In this document: one piece after another, positions 32,024-40,320 of the stretch
Numbering within the stretch: the stretch's first letter is position 1
Layout: each line of letters starts with the position of its first letter
Source: RGIG6374 sp045600965
GTDB lineage: Bacteria; Bacteroidota; Bacteroidia; Bacteroidales; UBA932
Assembly (NCBI GenBank): GCA_045600965.1
Contig: JAZRYW010000033.1
Span: forward strand, 1 to 64,000
Direction: 5' to 3'
DNA length: 64,000 nt
Position numbers and translations under genes: made by a program
Notes under the pieces: generated by a model
What the model was told of the DNA's origin: nothing
The model's input: only the letters and a program-made list of their open reading frames with translations
The model's database searches: none

Positions 32024-33070
32024 TCATTTGGTGTAGTTGCGCCATTTTTCTATCAGCGCCTTGAAATCATCGGGCAGCTCGGAGTCGAAGAACACCCTCT
32101 TCCCCGTTGAGGGATGGGTGAAGCCGAGTGTCTTTGCGTGCAGCGCCTGACGTGGCATAATGGAGAAGCAGTTGTCTATGAACTGCTTGTATCTTGCATA
32201 TACGGCCCCCTTGAGTATGCGGTCCCCGCCATATCTGTCATCATTGAAAAGAGGGTGACCGATATGGTTCATATGAACCCTTATCTGATGGGTGCGGCCC
32301 GTCTCGAGTATGCATTCGACCAGCGTCACGTAGCCGAAACGCTCCAGCACGCGGTAGTGCGTCACCGCAGTCTTGCCCTGCTCTCCGTCAGGAAAGACCT
32401 TGAAACGGAGGCGGTCGTTGGGGTCACGGTCGATGTTGCCTTCTATCGTTCCGCTGTCCTCCTTCACGTTGCCCCACACCATCGCAACGTACTTGCGGTC
32501 TATGGTATGGTCGAAGAACTGCTTCGCAAGGTGGAGCTGCGCGGCGTCGTTCTTGGCCACCACCAGCAGCCCGGAAGTGTCCTTGTCGATGCGGTGGACA
32601 AGTATGCCCATCCTTTCATCCTCAGCGTCGGCATCCTGCGAGATGCCGAGGTGATACGCCAGAGCGTTGATCAGAGTGCCGGTGAAGTGCCCGAATCCGG
32701 GATGCACGACCATACCTGCGGGCTTGTTTACAAGAAGCAGGTGTTCATCCTCATAGATTATGTCAAGGGGAATGTCCTCCGGACGCACCTCGAATCCCCT
32801 GCGCCGGTAAGGCAGGACTATCGTGATGACGTCGCAGGGCTTGACCTTGTAACTGGCCTTGGCCACCTTGTCGCCCACACGGACATAGCCGGAGTCGACG
32901 GCCATCTGGATGCGGTGGCGCGAGGTCTGCTCCATATGTTCGGTGATGTACTTGTCGAGACGCACCGGCTTCTGACCTCTGTCGACGTCGAAGCGGAAAT
33001 GCTCGAACATCTCCTGCTGCCTTTCCTCCTCTTCGAGTTCGAGGAGCTCGAATTCGCGGCTATCTTCCAT
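32024..33070 (-). CDS. rluD: 23S rRNA pseudouridine synthase, RluD-like
   Basis: The 348-residue enzyme makes pseudouridines in helix 69 of 23S rRNA. An acidic extension of about 30 residues precedes an S4 RNA-binding domain (RLDKYITEHMEQTSRHRIQ). The catalytic domain has HRIDKDTSGLLVVAKN with the nucleophilic Asp, VNKPAGMVVHPG, and LETGRTHQIRVHMNHIGHP (motif III). Length and domain order match RluD/RluC-type synthases. The start at 33070 overlaps the end of the PASTA gene by 11 bases. Assignment between RluD and RluC is by similarity to Bacteroidota RluD. Confidence 0.92.
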   Translation of the reverse strand: MEDSREFELLELEEEERQQEMFEHFRFDVDRGQKPVRLDKYITEHMEQTSRHRIQMAVDSGYVRVGDKVAKASYKVKPCDVITIVLPYRRRGFEVRPEDIPLDIIYEDEHLLLVNKPAGMVVHPGFGHFTGTLINALAYHLGISQDADAEDERMGILVHRIDKDTSGLLVVAKNDAAQLHLAKQFFDHTIDRKYVAMVWGNVKEDSGTIEGNIDRDPNDRLRFKVFPDGEQGKTAVTHYRVLERFGYVTLVECILETGRTHQIRVHMNHIGHPLFNDDRYGGDRILKGAVYARYKQFIDNCFSIMPRQALHAKTLGFTHPSTGKRVFFDSELPDDFKALIEKWRNYTK

Positions 33071-33875
33071 TTGAGGCGTTGAGGATTTCGGGATCCCTGG
33101 TCAGAAAGATGTTGACGGTGGAGCCCCTGCGGTAGGAAGCCTCCTCGGATGAGGAGGGAACCTGCCTGTAGACCATTGCGTCGAGGGAGTCAGAATAGGT
33201 CACGACCGTCTCGTCGAATATGACCCTTCCGACGTTGAGTGAATTCTCGATGATGGTCGAACGGGCTGTGTTGTATTTGTAACCGATCAAGTGAGGGACG
33301 TAGGTCTGGTCGTCCTCGAGACTCAGCCCGAGCACAAGGTCTATCACTGACTCGCTGGGGATTTTCCTGCCGGGAGCCACGTCGCGCCCCTTGTACTGCT
33401 GTGCAAGGACGTTGTTCGTGGCCATATCGTTGCGGTAGATGAGCTTGCCCACCGTCAGCCCCCGGGAAGCGATGACGGTCTGCGCCTGACGGAGAGAATA
33501 GCCGACCAGCGAAGGCATCTCCACCATCCTTGCAACGGTGGCGTTGCGGGTGATGAGGATCCTGCGGTCTTTCTTCACGCGGCTGCCGGCCCTGGGATTC
33601 TGCGCATAGACGTTGCCCCTGTCCATCCTCGATATGAAAACGGAATCGGTCACGTCGATACGGAGATGGTATGACGATGCGAGGCTCTGAGCCTCCTCGA
33701 GAGACATATTGGTGAAATCAGGGACAGTGATCTCCTTACCGTGGCGGGTGTGGATGTTGAGAAATACGCTTGCCACGGCCATCAGAGCCACGACAATGGC
33801 GACAATAGCAAGCAGGTTCCTGATAAGGGTCTTGATAAAAGGCCTGTCGTTTTCTTTTTCTGTATTTCTGCCCAT
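33060..33875 (-). CDS. Membrane-anchored PASTA-domain protein
   Basis: The 271-residue protein has a short cytosolic N-terminus, one membrane helix (LLAIVAIVVALMAVASVFL) and three extracytoplasmic PASTA domains. These start at ITVPDFTNMSLEEAQSL, VEMPSLVGYSLRQAQTV and TYVPHLIGYKYNTARSTI. PASTA domains bind uncross-linked peptidoglycan or beta-lactams in penicillin-binding proteins and kinases; here no kinase or transpeptidase is attached. I prefer ATG 33875 (MGRNTEKE) because GAGG lies at ribosome-site distance; 33899 is the longer option. It is the first gene of a run with rluD and the EamA transporter, downstream of the rpmH terminator. A role in sensing wall growth is inferred. Confidence 0.85.
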   Translation of the reverse strand: MGRNTEKENDRPFIKTLIRNLLAIVAIVVALMAVASVFLNIHTRHGKEITVPDFTNMSLEEAQSLASSYHLRIDVTDSVFISRMDRGNVYAQNPRAGSRVKKDRRILITRNATVARMVEMPSLVGYSLRQAQTVIASRGLTVGKLIYRNDMATNNVLAQQYKGRDVAPGRKIPSESVIDLVLGLSLEDDQTYVPHLIGYKYNTARSTIIENSLNVGRVIFDETVVTYSDSLDAMVYRQVPSSSEEASYRRGSTVNIFLTRDPEILNASNGR

Positions 33876-33898
33876 ACCTCGAGGGATTATGCACGCCA

Positions 33899-33906
33899 CA
33901 AAGATA
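33899..33906 (-). promoter_or_regulatory. -7 box TATCTTTG for the PASTA-rluD-EamA run
   Basis: Perfect TAnnTTTG on the minus strand, 23 bases before ATG 33875. The T-tract of the rpmH terminator lies where the -33 element is expected (TTTT at 20 bases). Confidence 0.5.
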
Positions 33907-33922
33907 TGAAACTTTATCGAGC

Positions 33923-33964
33923 AAAAAAAGAGAGGATGACCGTGCCGGTCACCCTCTCTTTTTC
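33923..33964 (-). terminator. Intrinsic terminator after rpmH
   Basis: GAGAGGGTGACCGG/CCGGTC-type stem on the minus strand (33930-33958 with short GCA loop) followed by a T-run. A's on the opposite side make it potentially bidirectional. Confidence 0.8.
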
Positions 33965-33980
33965 TATTGACGCAGGTCTT

Positions 33981-34133
33981 CTAGAAAAGGTCTTCGGAAG
34001 AAACCGTCAGTTTCTTGCGGCCGTGACGACGGCGTGCAGCGAGGACGCGGCGTCCGTTAGGGGTGGACATTCTTTCACGGAATCCGTGTTTGTTGCGTCT
34101 TTTGCGCTGTGAAGGTTGAAATGTGCGTTTCAT
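33981..34133 (-). CDS. rpmH: 50S ribosomal protein L34
   Basis: The 50-residue protein starts MKRTFQPSQRKRRNKHGFR and continues MSTPNGRRVLAARRRHGRK, the invariant L34 sequence. ATG 34133 is fixed by this conserved start; the frame opening at 34184 is spurious. It binds 23S rRNA in the large subunit. A consensus promoter lies 39 bases upstream and a strong terminator follows, so it is a monocistronic unit. Its usual partner rnpA is not adjacent here. Confidence 0.97.
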   Translation of the reverse strand: MKRTFQPSQRKRRNKHGFRERMSTPNGRRVLAARRRHGRKKLTVSSEDLF

Positions 34134-34171
34134 TGTTATCTGTTTTAATATAATTTCACTACAAGGGGCTG

Positions 34172-34202
34172 CAAAGATAAACAATTAGTTTGAAACCGCA
34201 AA
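34172..34202 (-). promoter_or_regulatory. rpmH promoter, TTTG-N19-TATCTTTG
   Basis: Minus-strand TTTG (34199-34202) and TATCTTTG (34172-34179) are 19 bases apart, a full consensus match. The -33 box touches the rsmG stop codon. Confidence 0.75.
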
Positions 34203-34823
34203 TTATCCGGGAATAAAAACTACCTTTTTGTCTTCAAACCATTCCTCATCGAAGACATCTCGTATGTCGGTGACCTCTATCGACGAGGGAAAGCCCTTGC
34301 ACTGGCGGCTGCAGCGCGCGGCTTCCTGATACACATCCCCACCCTTGAGGCAGATTGCGCCCCTGGTGTATTTCCCCCTTATCCAGGGATAGAAGTTGGA
34401 CAGGTCGGTCACAGCCCTGCTCACCACGTAATCCCACTTGCCCGGAAGGTCCTCCACCCTGGCCTGCACCGCCTCGACATTTGTCAGCCCCAATGCGGAA
34501 ACCACCTCGCGCACCACCCTGACCTTCTTGCCTATCGAGTCGCAGAGAGTGAAACGGCAGTCGGGGCGCAGCACGGCAAGCGGTATTCCAGGAAAGCCGC
34601 CTCCCGTGCCCACGTCAAGCACGCTACAGCCCTCTTCGAAGGGGTGGCGGGCCGCTATGGCCAGGCTGTGCAGCACGTGGTGAAGGTAGAAATTGGCCGT
34701 ATCCTTGCGGGAAATGACGTTTATGCGCGCGTTCCACTCCTCGTAGATGGCCTTCAAAGCATCCATCCTCTGCTCGAAAAGGCCGTCGCGACCTGAAAAA
34801 TATTTCTCAATTATCGGGTCCAT
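34203..34823 (-). CDS. rsmG: 16S rRNA (guanine-527-N7)-methyltransferase
   Basis: The 206-residue SAM-dependent enzyme methylates G527 of 16S rRNA. VLDVGTGGGFPGIPLA is the SAM-binding motif with the RsmG-specific GGGFPGIPLA, INVISRKD and LHSLAIA are conserved N-terminal elements, and VVSRAVTDL follows the adenine-binding strand. The gene lies one base downstream of an ECF sigma gene, at the end of a long minus-strand run. Loss of RsmG gives low-level streptomycin resistance in other bacteria (general knowledge). No oddity is seen. Confidence 0.94.
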   Translation of the reverse strand: MDPIIEKYFSGRDGLFEQRMDALKAIYEEWNARINVISRKDTANFYLHHVLHSLAIAARHPFEEGCSVLDVGTGGGFPGIPLAVLRPDCRFTLCDSIGKKVRVVREVVSALGLTNVEAVQARVEDLPGKWDYVVSRAVTDLSNFYPWIRGKYTRGAICLKGGDVYQEAARCSRQCKGFPSSIEVTDIRDVFDEEWFEDKKVVFIPG

Positions 34824-34824
34824 A

Positions 34825-35394
34825 CTATCCTATCAGTGAATCATACAGCAGACTGCGGGCTTTGGATATCCTCGTGCGGACAGTGCCGCTTGGGATATCC
34901 AGTTCACGGGCTATCTCGTCATACTGGAAATCGCGTATGAAGCGCAGGTAGGCCACCTCGCGGTATTTTTCGGGAAGGAGCTCTATGTTGCGCATTATCA
35001 CGTCCACACTCTGTGACGATATCATATCCTGCTCCGGAGATCCGCCATCCTGCGGAAAGTCCCTTTCCTCACCGAAACTCCCGGTCATCCCCACCGGCCC
35101 GATGCGGTTGGAGCGCATACTGTCCACGGCCCGGTTGTGGGCTATGGAGTAGAGCCAGGTGGAGAAGGTCTTCGACAGGTCGAAACTTCCAATGGCCAGC
35201 AGCGCGCGGTTGAGGCTCTCCTGCACTATGTCCTCCACTTCGCGTTCATCGGCGCCAAGGTTGCGCACATACTGCAAAAGCGGCTCGCGATAGCGCGCAA
35301 TGAGCTTTCCGAAAGCCGTGGAATCGCCTCCGATCACCGCCTCTATAACCTTGATGTCATCTGAATCAGTGTGCTTCGAGCCAGTTGCCGCCAT
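34825..35394 (-). CDS. ECF-type RNA polymerase sigma factor
   Basis: The 189-residue protein has sigma region 2 (AFGKLIARYREPLLQYV, DIVQESLNRALLAIGSF, TFSTWLYSIAHNRAVDSMR) and region 4 (LLPEKYREVAYLRFIRDF then IARELDIPSGTVRTRISKAR). Region 3 is absent, as expected for ECF sigma factors. No anti-sigma gene is adjacent: polA lies upstream and rsmG downstream, so control may be transcriptional or through an unlinked partner. ATG 35394 overlaps the polA coding end by 29 bases; 35409 is also possible. The regulon is unknown. Confidence 0.9.
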   Translation of the reverse strand: MAATGSKHTDSDDIKVIEAVIGGDSTAFGKLIARYREPLLQYVRNLGADEREVEDIVQESLNRALLAIGSFDLSKTFSTWLYSIAHNRAVDSMRSNRIGPVGMTGSFGEERDFPQDGGSPEQDMISSQSVDVIMRNIELLPEKYREVAYLRFIRDFQYDEIARELDIPSGTVRTRISKARSLLYDSLIG

Positions 35395-38011
35395 AAGAAC
35401 ATTCTGCAATTAAAGGGACGGAAAGGGTGCATACCGATTCCATCTCCCGTTTCACTATTTCCATTATGGCCTCCCTTTCCCCTGCGACCACGTCGAATAC
35501 GAGTTCGTCGTGGACCTGCAGAACCATACGGCTGCGCAGGCGTGCGTCCGCCACAGCCCTGTGGACATTGACCATCGCCATCTTGATGATGTCGGCGGCG
35601 CTGCCCTGTATGGGCGCGTTAATGGCATTGCGCTCAGCGAAAGCGCGGACGTTGGCATTCCTCGAATTGATGTCGGGAAGGTAGCGCCGGCGGTTGAACA
35701 CGGTGGACACATAGCCCTGCTCACGGCAGAGACTTATCATCCTGTCCATATATTCGCGTACTGCGGGATATGTCTCGAAATAATTGTCTATGAACTGTCT
35801 GGCCTCGCCGCGGGGAATGCCCATCCTCTGCGCCAGGCCGAATGCCGAGATGCCGTATATGATGCCGAAATTGGCCACCTTGGCGCGGCGCCTCTGCTCC
35901 TTGGTCACTTCCTCCTCCGCCACGTGGAACACCTTGGCCGCAGTGGCAGTGTGGATGTCCATCCCACGGTTGAAGGCCTCTGTCATATTTGCGTCCCCGC
36001 TGCAATGAGCCATCAGGCGGAGTTCGATCTGGGAATAGTCCGCCGCCACGATGCATCCTTCGGGATCGGAGGCTATGAAGGCCTTGCGTATCTCGCGGCC
36101 CTGCTCGGAACGGATGGGGATGTTCTGCAGATTGGGATGAGTGCTGCTCAGACGGCCGGTTGCCGTAAGCGCCTGGTTGAAGGTAGTGTGTATGCGTCCC
36201 GTGGAGGGATCTATCAGTCCCGGAAGCGGGTCGGTGTATGTCGACTGCAACTTGCGGGCAGCGCGGTATTCAAGTATCTCGTTGATTATGGGGTGTTTGT
36301 CGGCAAGCTCGAGAAGGGTCTGCTCATCAGTGGGGTAGTTGGCCCTCGCGCTCTTCTTAGCCTTGGGGTTCAGCTGGAGCTTCTCATAGAGGACGGTGCC
36401 CACCTGCCGTACGGAAGCCAGGTTGAGAGAAGGATCCTCAGCCATCTGACGTGCGTTCTGCTCGTGGGTGGCCGCTTCGGCTGAGAGTTCCATCCCGTAG
36501 CGTCGCAGCTGCGGCACGTCTATCTTCACACCGTTATGTTCCATAGAGGCCAGCACTTTTATCAGAGGCTCCTCGATGTTGCGGTAGAGTTCCACAACCC
36601 CGGAGCCGGCCATCTCGGCTTCAACCTTTTCGGCTATCGCCTCCATGACTGAAGTCTCACGCAGGGCTCTGAGAAGGTCTGAATCGCCCTGTCCGGGTTC
36701 ATCCATCATAGAGAAGAGGTCAGGCGCAGCCGTCTCCTGCGCAGCGTCCTCCCCGATGGAGAGGTCTGTGTTGAGATAGCCCTTGGAGAGTATGTCGAGC
36801 TTATGCGTGCGTTCGGGGTTGATGACATAGTGCATAAGTTCTATGTCGAGGAGTTCCCCCTCGACTTTGATGCCGCAGCGCGCAAGCGCGACTATGTCCC
36901 GCTTGAGGCCGTGTCCTGTCTTTGCCACGAAAGGATTGCCCAGAATATCCGAAAGCGGAGACGATGCAAGCGCTTCAAAGGAAACGGCGGCGCAGAGGTT
37001 TCCGCTGCAGGCCGCAAGGCTGCGCCCTGTTGTGGAAATCGCCACCCTGCCGGACGCCTCAGCCGCACGGGCCACATCAGAGGGAGTGGATTCGACGTAC
37101 TCCGCCCTGGCGTAGGAAGGGGCCGTCTGCTGAGGCGCATCTCCAAGGAAACGCAGCAGCGAGTCGAATTCATATTTCCGGAAGAGGTCGCGGACGCCCT
37201 GCGTCAATCTTGCGGAATATTCCAGGGAAGAAGCGTCTATATCCAACGGCACGTCGGTCTTGATGGTGACAAGGAAACGGCTCATCGGGATATGGTCCCT
37301 GGCGGCCTCGAACGAGGCGCGCAGCTTAGGGGTGAGTTCACCGATGTGATCGTATATGCCCTGCACGCTGCCATAAAGCCCCACAAGCTTGCGTGCGCCG
37401 ACCTCCCCCACTCCGTCCACGCCCTTGACATTGTCGGCGCTGTCGCCCCAAACGGCAAGTATGTCCACCACCTGCGCGGGGCTGCTGATGCCATATTTCT
37501 CACATATTTCCCTGGAAGTCATCAGTTCGTTCTCCGAGCCCGACTTGCCGGGCTTGAACTGGAACACGTGATCGCCGACCAGTTGACCGTAATCCTTGTC
37601 CGGGGTGACCATATACACGTCCATGGAATCGGATGCAAGGCTAAGGGCAACTGTGCCTATCACATCGTCGGCCTCATATCCGGGCACCATAAAGACCGGT
37701 ATGTCAAGTTCCCGGAGTATTTCGCAGAGAGGCTCGAACGCGGCCTTCACCTGCTCCGGAGCGGCAAGACGGTTGGCCTTGTACTGGGGATATATCTCGT
37801 GACGGAAAGTTTTTGCGGGAGGGTCGAACGCAACGGCGAGGTGGGTTGGATGCTCCTTCTCGACAAGTTCAAGAAGGTAGCGGATGAATCCGAAGAGTAT
37901 GGATGTGTCTTCGCCCCTTGTGTTTATCATAGGATGACGGAGGAACGCGTAGTACATCTTGAAGATGAGCGCGTGTCCGTCTATTATGAAAAGCCGGCCG
38001 GGTCCGTTCAT
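35366..38011 (-). CDS. polA: DNA polymerase I
   Basis: This 881-residue polymerase fills gaps and removes Okazaki primers. The N-terminal 5'-3' exonuclease has PTHLAVAFDPPAKTFRHEIY and VPGYEADDVIGT. The polymerase domain shows motif A VAADYSQIELRLMAH, the O-helix RRRAKVANFGIIYG, and motif C VLQVHDELVFDV. In the central domain the usual DxE of the proofreading site is replaced (AISTTGRSLAACSGN), so 3'-5' exonuclease activity is probably lost. The first base of its ATG is shared with the TolC stop codon (TAATG), so it is coupled to the export operon upstream. The C-terminus ends GGNWLEAH as in relatives. Confidence 0.95.
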   Translation of the reverse strand: MNGPGRLFIIDGHALIFKMYYAFLRHPMINTRGEDTSILFGFIRYLLELVEKEHPTHLAVAFDPPAKTFRHEIYPQYKANRLAAPEQVKAAFEPLCEILRELDIPVFMVPGYEADDVIGTVALSLASDSMDVYMVTPDKDYGQLVGDHVFQFKPGKSGSENELMTSREICEKYGISSPAQVVDILAVWGDSADNVKGVDGVGEVGARKLVGLYGSVQGIYDHIGELTPKLRASFEAARDHIPMSRFLVTIKTDVPLDIDASSLEYSARLTQGVRDLFRKYEFDSLLRFLGDAPQQTAPSYARAEYVESTPSDVARAAEASGRVAISTTGRSLAACSGNLCAAVSFEALASSPLSDILGNPFVAKTGHGLKRDIVALARCGIKVEGELLDIELMHYVINPERTHKLDILSKGYLNTDLSIGEDAAQETAAPDLFSMMDEPGQGDSDLLRALRETSVMEAIAEKVEAEMAGSGVVELYRNIEEPLIKVLASMEHNGVKIDVPQLRRYGMELSAEAATHEQNARQMAEDPSLNLASVRQVGTVLYEKLQLNPKAKKSARANYPTDEQTLLELADKHPIINEILEYRAARKLQSTYTDPLPGLIDPSTGRIHTTFNQALTATGRLSSTHPNLQNIPIRSEQGREIRKAFIASDPEGCIVAADYSQIELRLMAHCSGDANMTEAFNRGMDIHTATAAKVFHVAEEEVTKEQRRRAKVANFGIIYGISAFGLAQRMGIPRGEARQFIDNYFETYPAVREYMDRMISLCREQGYVSTVFNRRRYLPDINSRNANVRAFAERNAINAPIQGSAADIIKMAMVNVHRAVADARLRSRMVLQVHDELVFDVVAGEREAIMEIVKREMESVCTLSVPLIAECSYGGNWLEAH

Positions 38012-39474
38012 TATTCCGTCAGGGAGTCGAAGGTTAGCGGACAGCCGTTGGCAAAATCATAAAGGCAAAGGCCGCAGAGGGAATAATAGCTCTTCCAGTA
38101 TTCCTTGAGGGATGACAGATAGTTGCGGTATGCCTCATCCTTACGGTCCTGGGCAAGAACGAAAGTGTTGATGTCGATGTCACCGTTGCCGTACAGCTCT
38201 TCAGCCAGACGGTAAGAGGAATCAGCAAGTTCAAGGGCGGCCTGCGTGCTTGAGATGAGTTCCTGCTGAATATTGAAATCGCCAAGCGCGTTATAGACGT
38301 CGAGCCGGAGGTTGCGGAAAAGATCGTCCTGCCTGTCGCGTGCATCGGAAAGCGCATATTCAGCCGACCTGCGGCGGTTTCGTGCGAGCCCGTGGTCAAC
38401 GATGGGCACCCTGAGCGTGACTATGCCGAGCACGGAAGGACGTATTGTGTTGTATGCGTCGACGAACTGCTGCCCATAGCTCTGCAGGCCCAGGTGCATG
38501 TCCACAGACGACTGCAGGCCGCTCTGCGCCTCAGCCTTCTTGAGGTCCTGACGGGCAGAAAGAATCTCCTCCCTGGTACGGAGGTACTCGGGATTGTTCT
38601 CTGAAGCCATTGTGACAGCATCCTCGGGATCGATGTCAATGTGCCCGGGTATTTGGGGAATGGTCAGCGACAGTTCCTGTCCGAGATCATCCATATTGAG
38701 GTATGAAAGAAGGGCCCGCCTGGCGTCCTCCTTCTGCTGCCTTGAGCCGGTGATCTGGTTCTCGATATTGAGGAGCTGAAGCTGCAGCGCCAGAAGTTCG
38801 TTGCGGGTTATGGACGCTATCTCGAATTTTTCGCGGCCTATCTCATAAAGGTGGCTGGCCGACTCGGCATCAGAACGGTATATTTCATAGAGAGCATCAG
38901 CGACCAGATAGTCGAGGTAGTAGGTGGCGGCCGTGCCGGCTATTTGCTCCAGTTTGTAAATCAGTTCCTTGCCGGAACGTTCAAGCTCGGCATCACGGAT
39001 TTCCTTGTCCAGCCGGTATGGATTGAAACCTATCAGATCGTTGGAATAGCCCACTCCCAGCGGCGTGGATGAAAATGTCCTTGGAGAGCCGTTGAAAAAC
39101 TCCGCCCAGTAGAGTCCGGTCTGAGCATAGAAGTTACCGCCAAGGCCCAGGGCCTGCTGCTCGAGGCGCAGGGAGGCGTTGGTGGTGAGCATATTGAAAT
39201 TCTTGACGTTGAGGTAGGTCGAGGTTGGGTCGTTGTAGTAGCGGCGCAAGTCAGGAGCGATGTTGAAGGAAAGCTGGGGTTTGCGCTGTGCGATGAATGC
39301 CTGATGGCTCCAGTATGCGGCCAGCGAAGCGTTCATTGCCTCGGAAGCGGCGATGGTACTGTCCTGTGCAAGTGCCACAGCCTCATCCAGTGAGAGACTG
39401 ATCTGCTGCGACAGAGCCTCCCCGGCCGAAGCCGTCATAAGGGCAAGCGCAAGGAGTGCAGACTTTGCTTTCAT
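38011..39474 (-). CDS. TolC-family outer membrane channel
   Basis: The 487-residue protein has a signal peptide (LLALALMTASAGEALS) and the two OEP repeats of TolC-like channels. The first begins ISLSLDEAVALAQDSTIAA and the second lies around PEYLRTREEILSARQDLKKA. Long helices rich in Ala/Leu and alternate beta segments fit the tunnel architecture. It would form the outer membrane exit duct for the ABC/HlyD exporter encoded just upstream. It starts six bases after the adaptor lipoprotein gene and overlaps polA by one base. Confidence 0.9.
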   Translation of the reverse strand: MKAKSALLALALMTASAGEALSQQISLSLDEAVALAQDSTIAASEAMNASLAAYWSHQAFIAQRKPQLSFNIAPDLRRYYNDPTSTYLNVKNFNMLTTNASLRLEQQALGLGGNFYAQTGLYWAEFFNGSPRTFSSTPLGVGYSNDLIGFNPYRLDKEIRDAELERSGKELIYKLEQIAGTAATYYLDYLVADALYEIYRSDAESASHLYEIGREKFEIASITRNELLALQLQLLNIENQITGSRQQKEDARRALLSYLNMDDLGQELSLTIPQIPGHIDIDPEDAVTMASENNPEYLRTREEILSARQDLKKAEAQSGLQSSVDMHLGLQSYGQQFVDAYNTIRPSVLGIVTLRVPIVDHGLARNRRRSAEYALSDARDRQDDLFRNLRLDVYNALGDFNIQQELISSTQAALELADSSYRLAEELYGNGDIDINTFVLAQDRKDEAYRNYLSSLKEYWKSYYSLCGLCLYDFANGCPLTFDSLTE

Positions 39475-39480
39475 AACATT

Positions 39481-40320
39481 CTATTGATATATTGCAGCCG
39501 TCATACCCGACATCAGATTACCGTTGTCTTCGATGGAGGCCACTATCCTGACCATACCCGACTTGTCGACCACGGAGCCTATTGTCGTGACCGTGGCCTT
39601 GTGAATCTCCTCGCTGTAAGCTATTGCCGAGACCCTGACCTGTGAGCCGACTGAATAATTTCTCACTTCAGTCTCCAGCACCGAGAACACGACGCTCAGG
39701 TTGTCGGTGTCGACAAGTGTGCAGAGCGTCATCCCTGGCTCGACGAACCAGTACGACCTCGCTTCAAGGTTGGCCACGACTCCTGACACAGGGGCGGTTA
39801 CAATGCTGCGGCTGAGTTTGGTCTTCCTTATCTCAAGTTCCTTCTGGCGGGAGTTGAGCCCGCTCTTGATGCGTGCATAGAGGAGTATGTTGGCGGGCAC
39901 CTGGTCAAGCCGGTCCCTTTTGTAGCCCTGGCTGATAAGTATGTCCTCCATCCGGAGCCTTGCCTCCTCCACTTCGCTGTCCCCGAGTTCCACGGACGCC
40001 CTGAGCTCCTGGTCATCCAGACGGAAGAGCACAGAGCCCTTCGATACCCGCTGGCCCTCTGTCAGGTTCACGCTGCCAAGCTGCCCCTGTATGCGGCTGT
40101 AGATGGGCACCTCGTTGTCCGATATGATGACTCCGTTGCTGACGGGGACCTGTTTTGTCTCCCTGGCCGCAGTGACGGTTGGAGACTGTGCCTGAGGTGC
40201 GGACGCCTGCGGTGCCGGATTCTCTCCGGCGGACCCGTTGCCCGCGCCGTTGCCGGAAATGCAGGATGCCGCGGCTGCCAATATGAGGATAGAGGCTGTA
40301 AATCTGATTTTCATTGTCAT
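39481..40320 (-). CDS. Periplasmic adaptor lipoprotein (HlyD/RND MFP type)
   Basis: The 279-residue product has a lipoprotein signal (LILAAAASC). A Gly/Pro/Gln-rich linker precedes a barrel-sandwich domain (IYSRIQGQLGSVNLTEGQ and SGVVANLEARSYWFVEPGM), a helical hairpin around residue 110, and a beta-barrel with DNLSVVFSVLETEVRNYSVG. Such proteins bridge an inner-membrane pump and TolC. The start at 40320 overlaps the stop of the ABC gene as ATGA. Two adaptors occur in this operon; this one is anchored by lipid, the other by a membrane helix. Confidence 0.88.
   Translation of the reverse strand: MTMKIRFTASILILAAAASCISGNGAGNGSAGENPAPQASAPQAQSPTVTAARETKQVPVSNGVIISDNEVPIYSRIQGQLGSVNLTEGQRVSKGSVLFRLDDQELRASVELGDSEVEEARLRMEDILISQGYKRDRLDQVPANILLYARIKSGLNSRQKELEIRKTKLSRSIVTAPVSGVVANLEARSYWFVEPGMTLCTLVDTDNLSVVFSVLETEVRNYSVGSQVRVSAIAYSEEIHKATVTTIGSVVDKSGMVRIVASIEDNGNLMSGMTAAIYQ

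Noticed and set aside
36803..38062. 419-codon open frame on the plus strand
   Set aside because: It is antisense to polA and has no recognisable domain.
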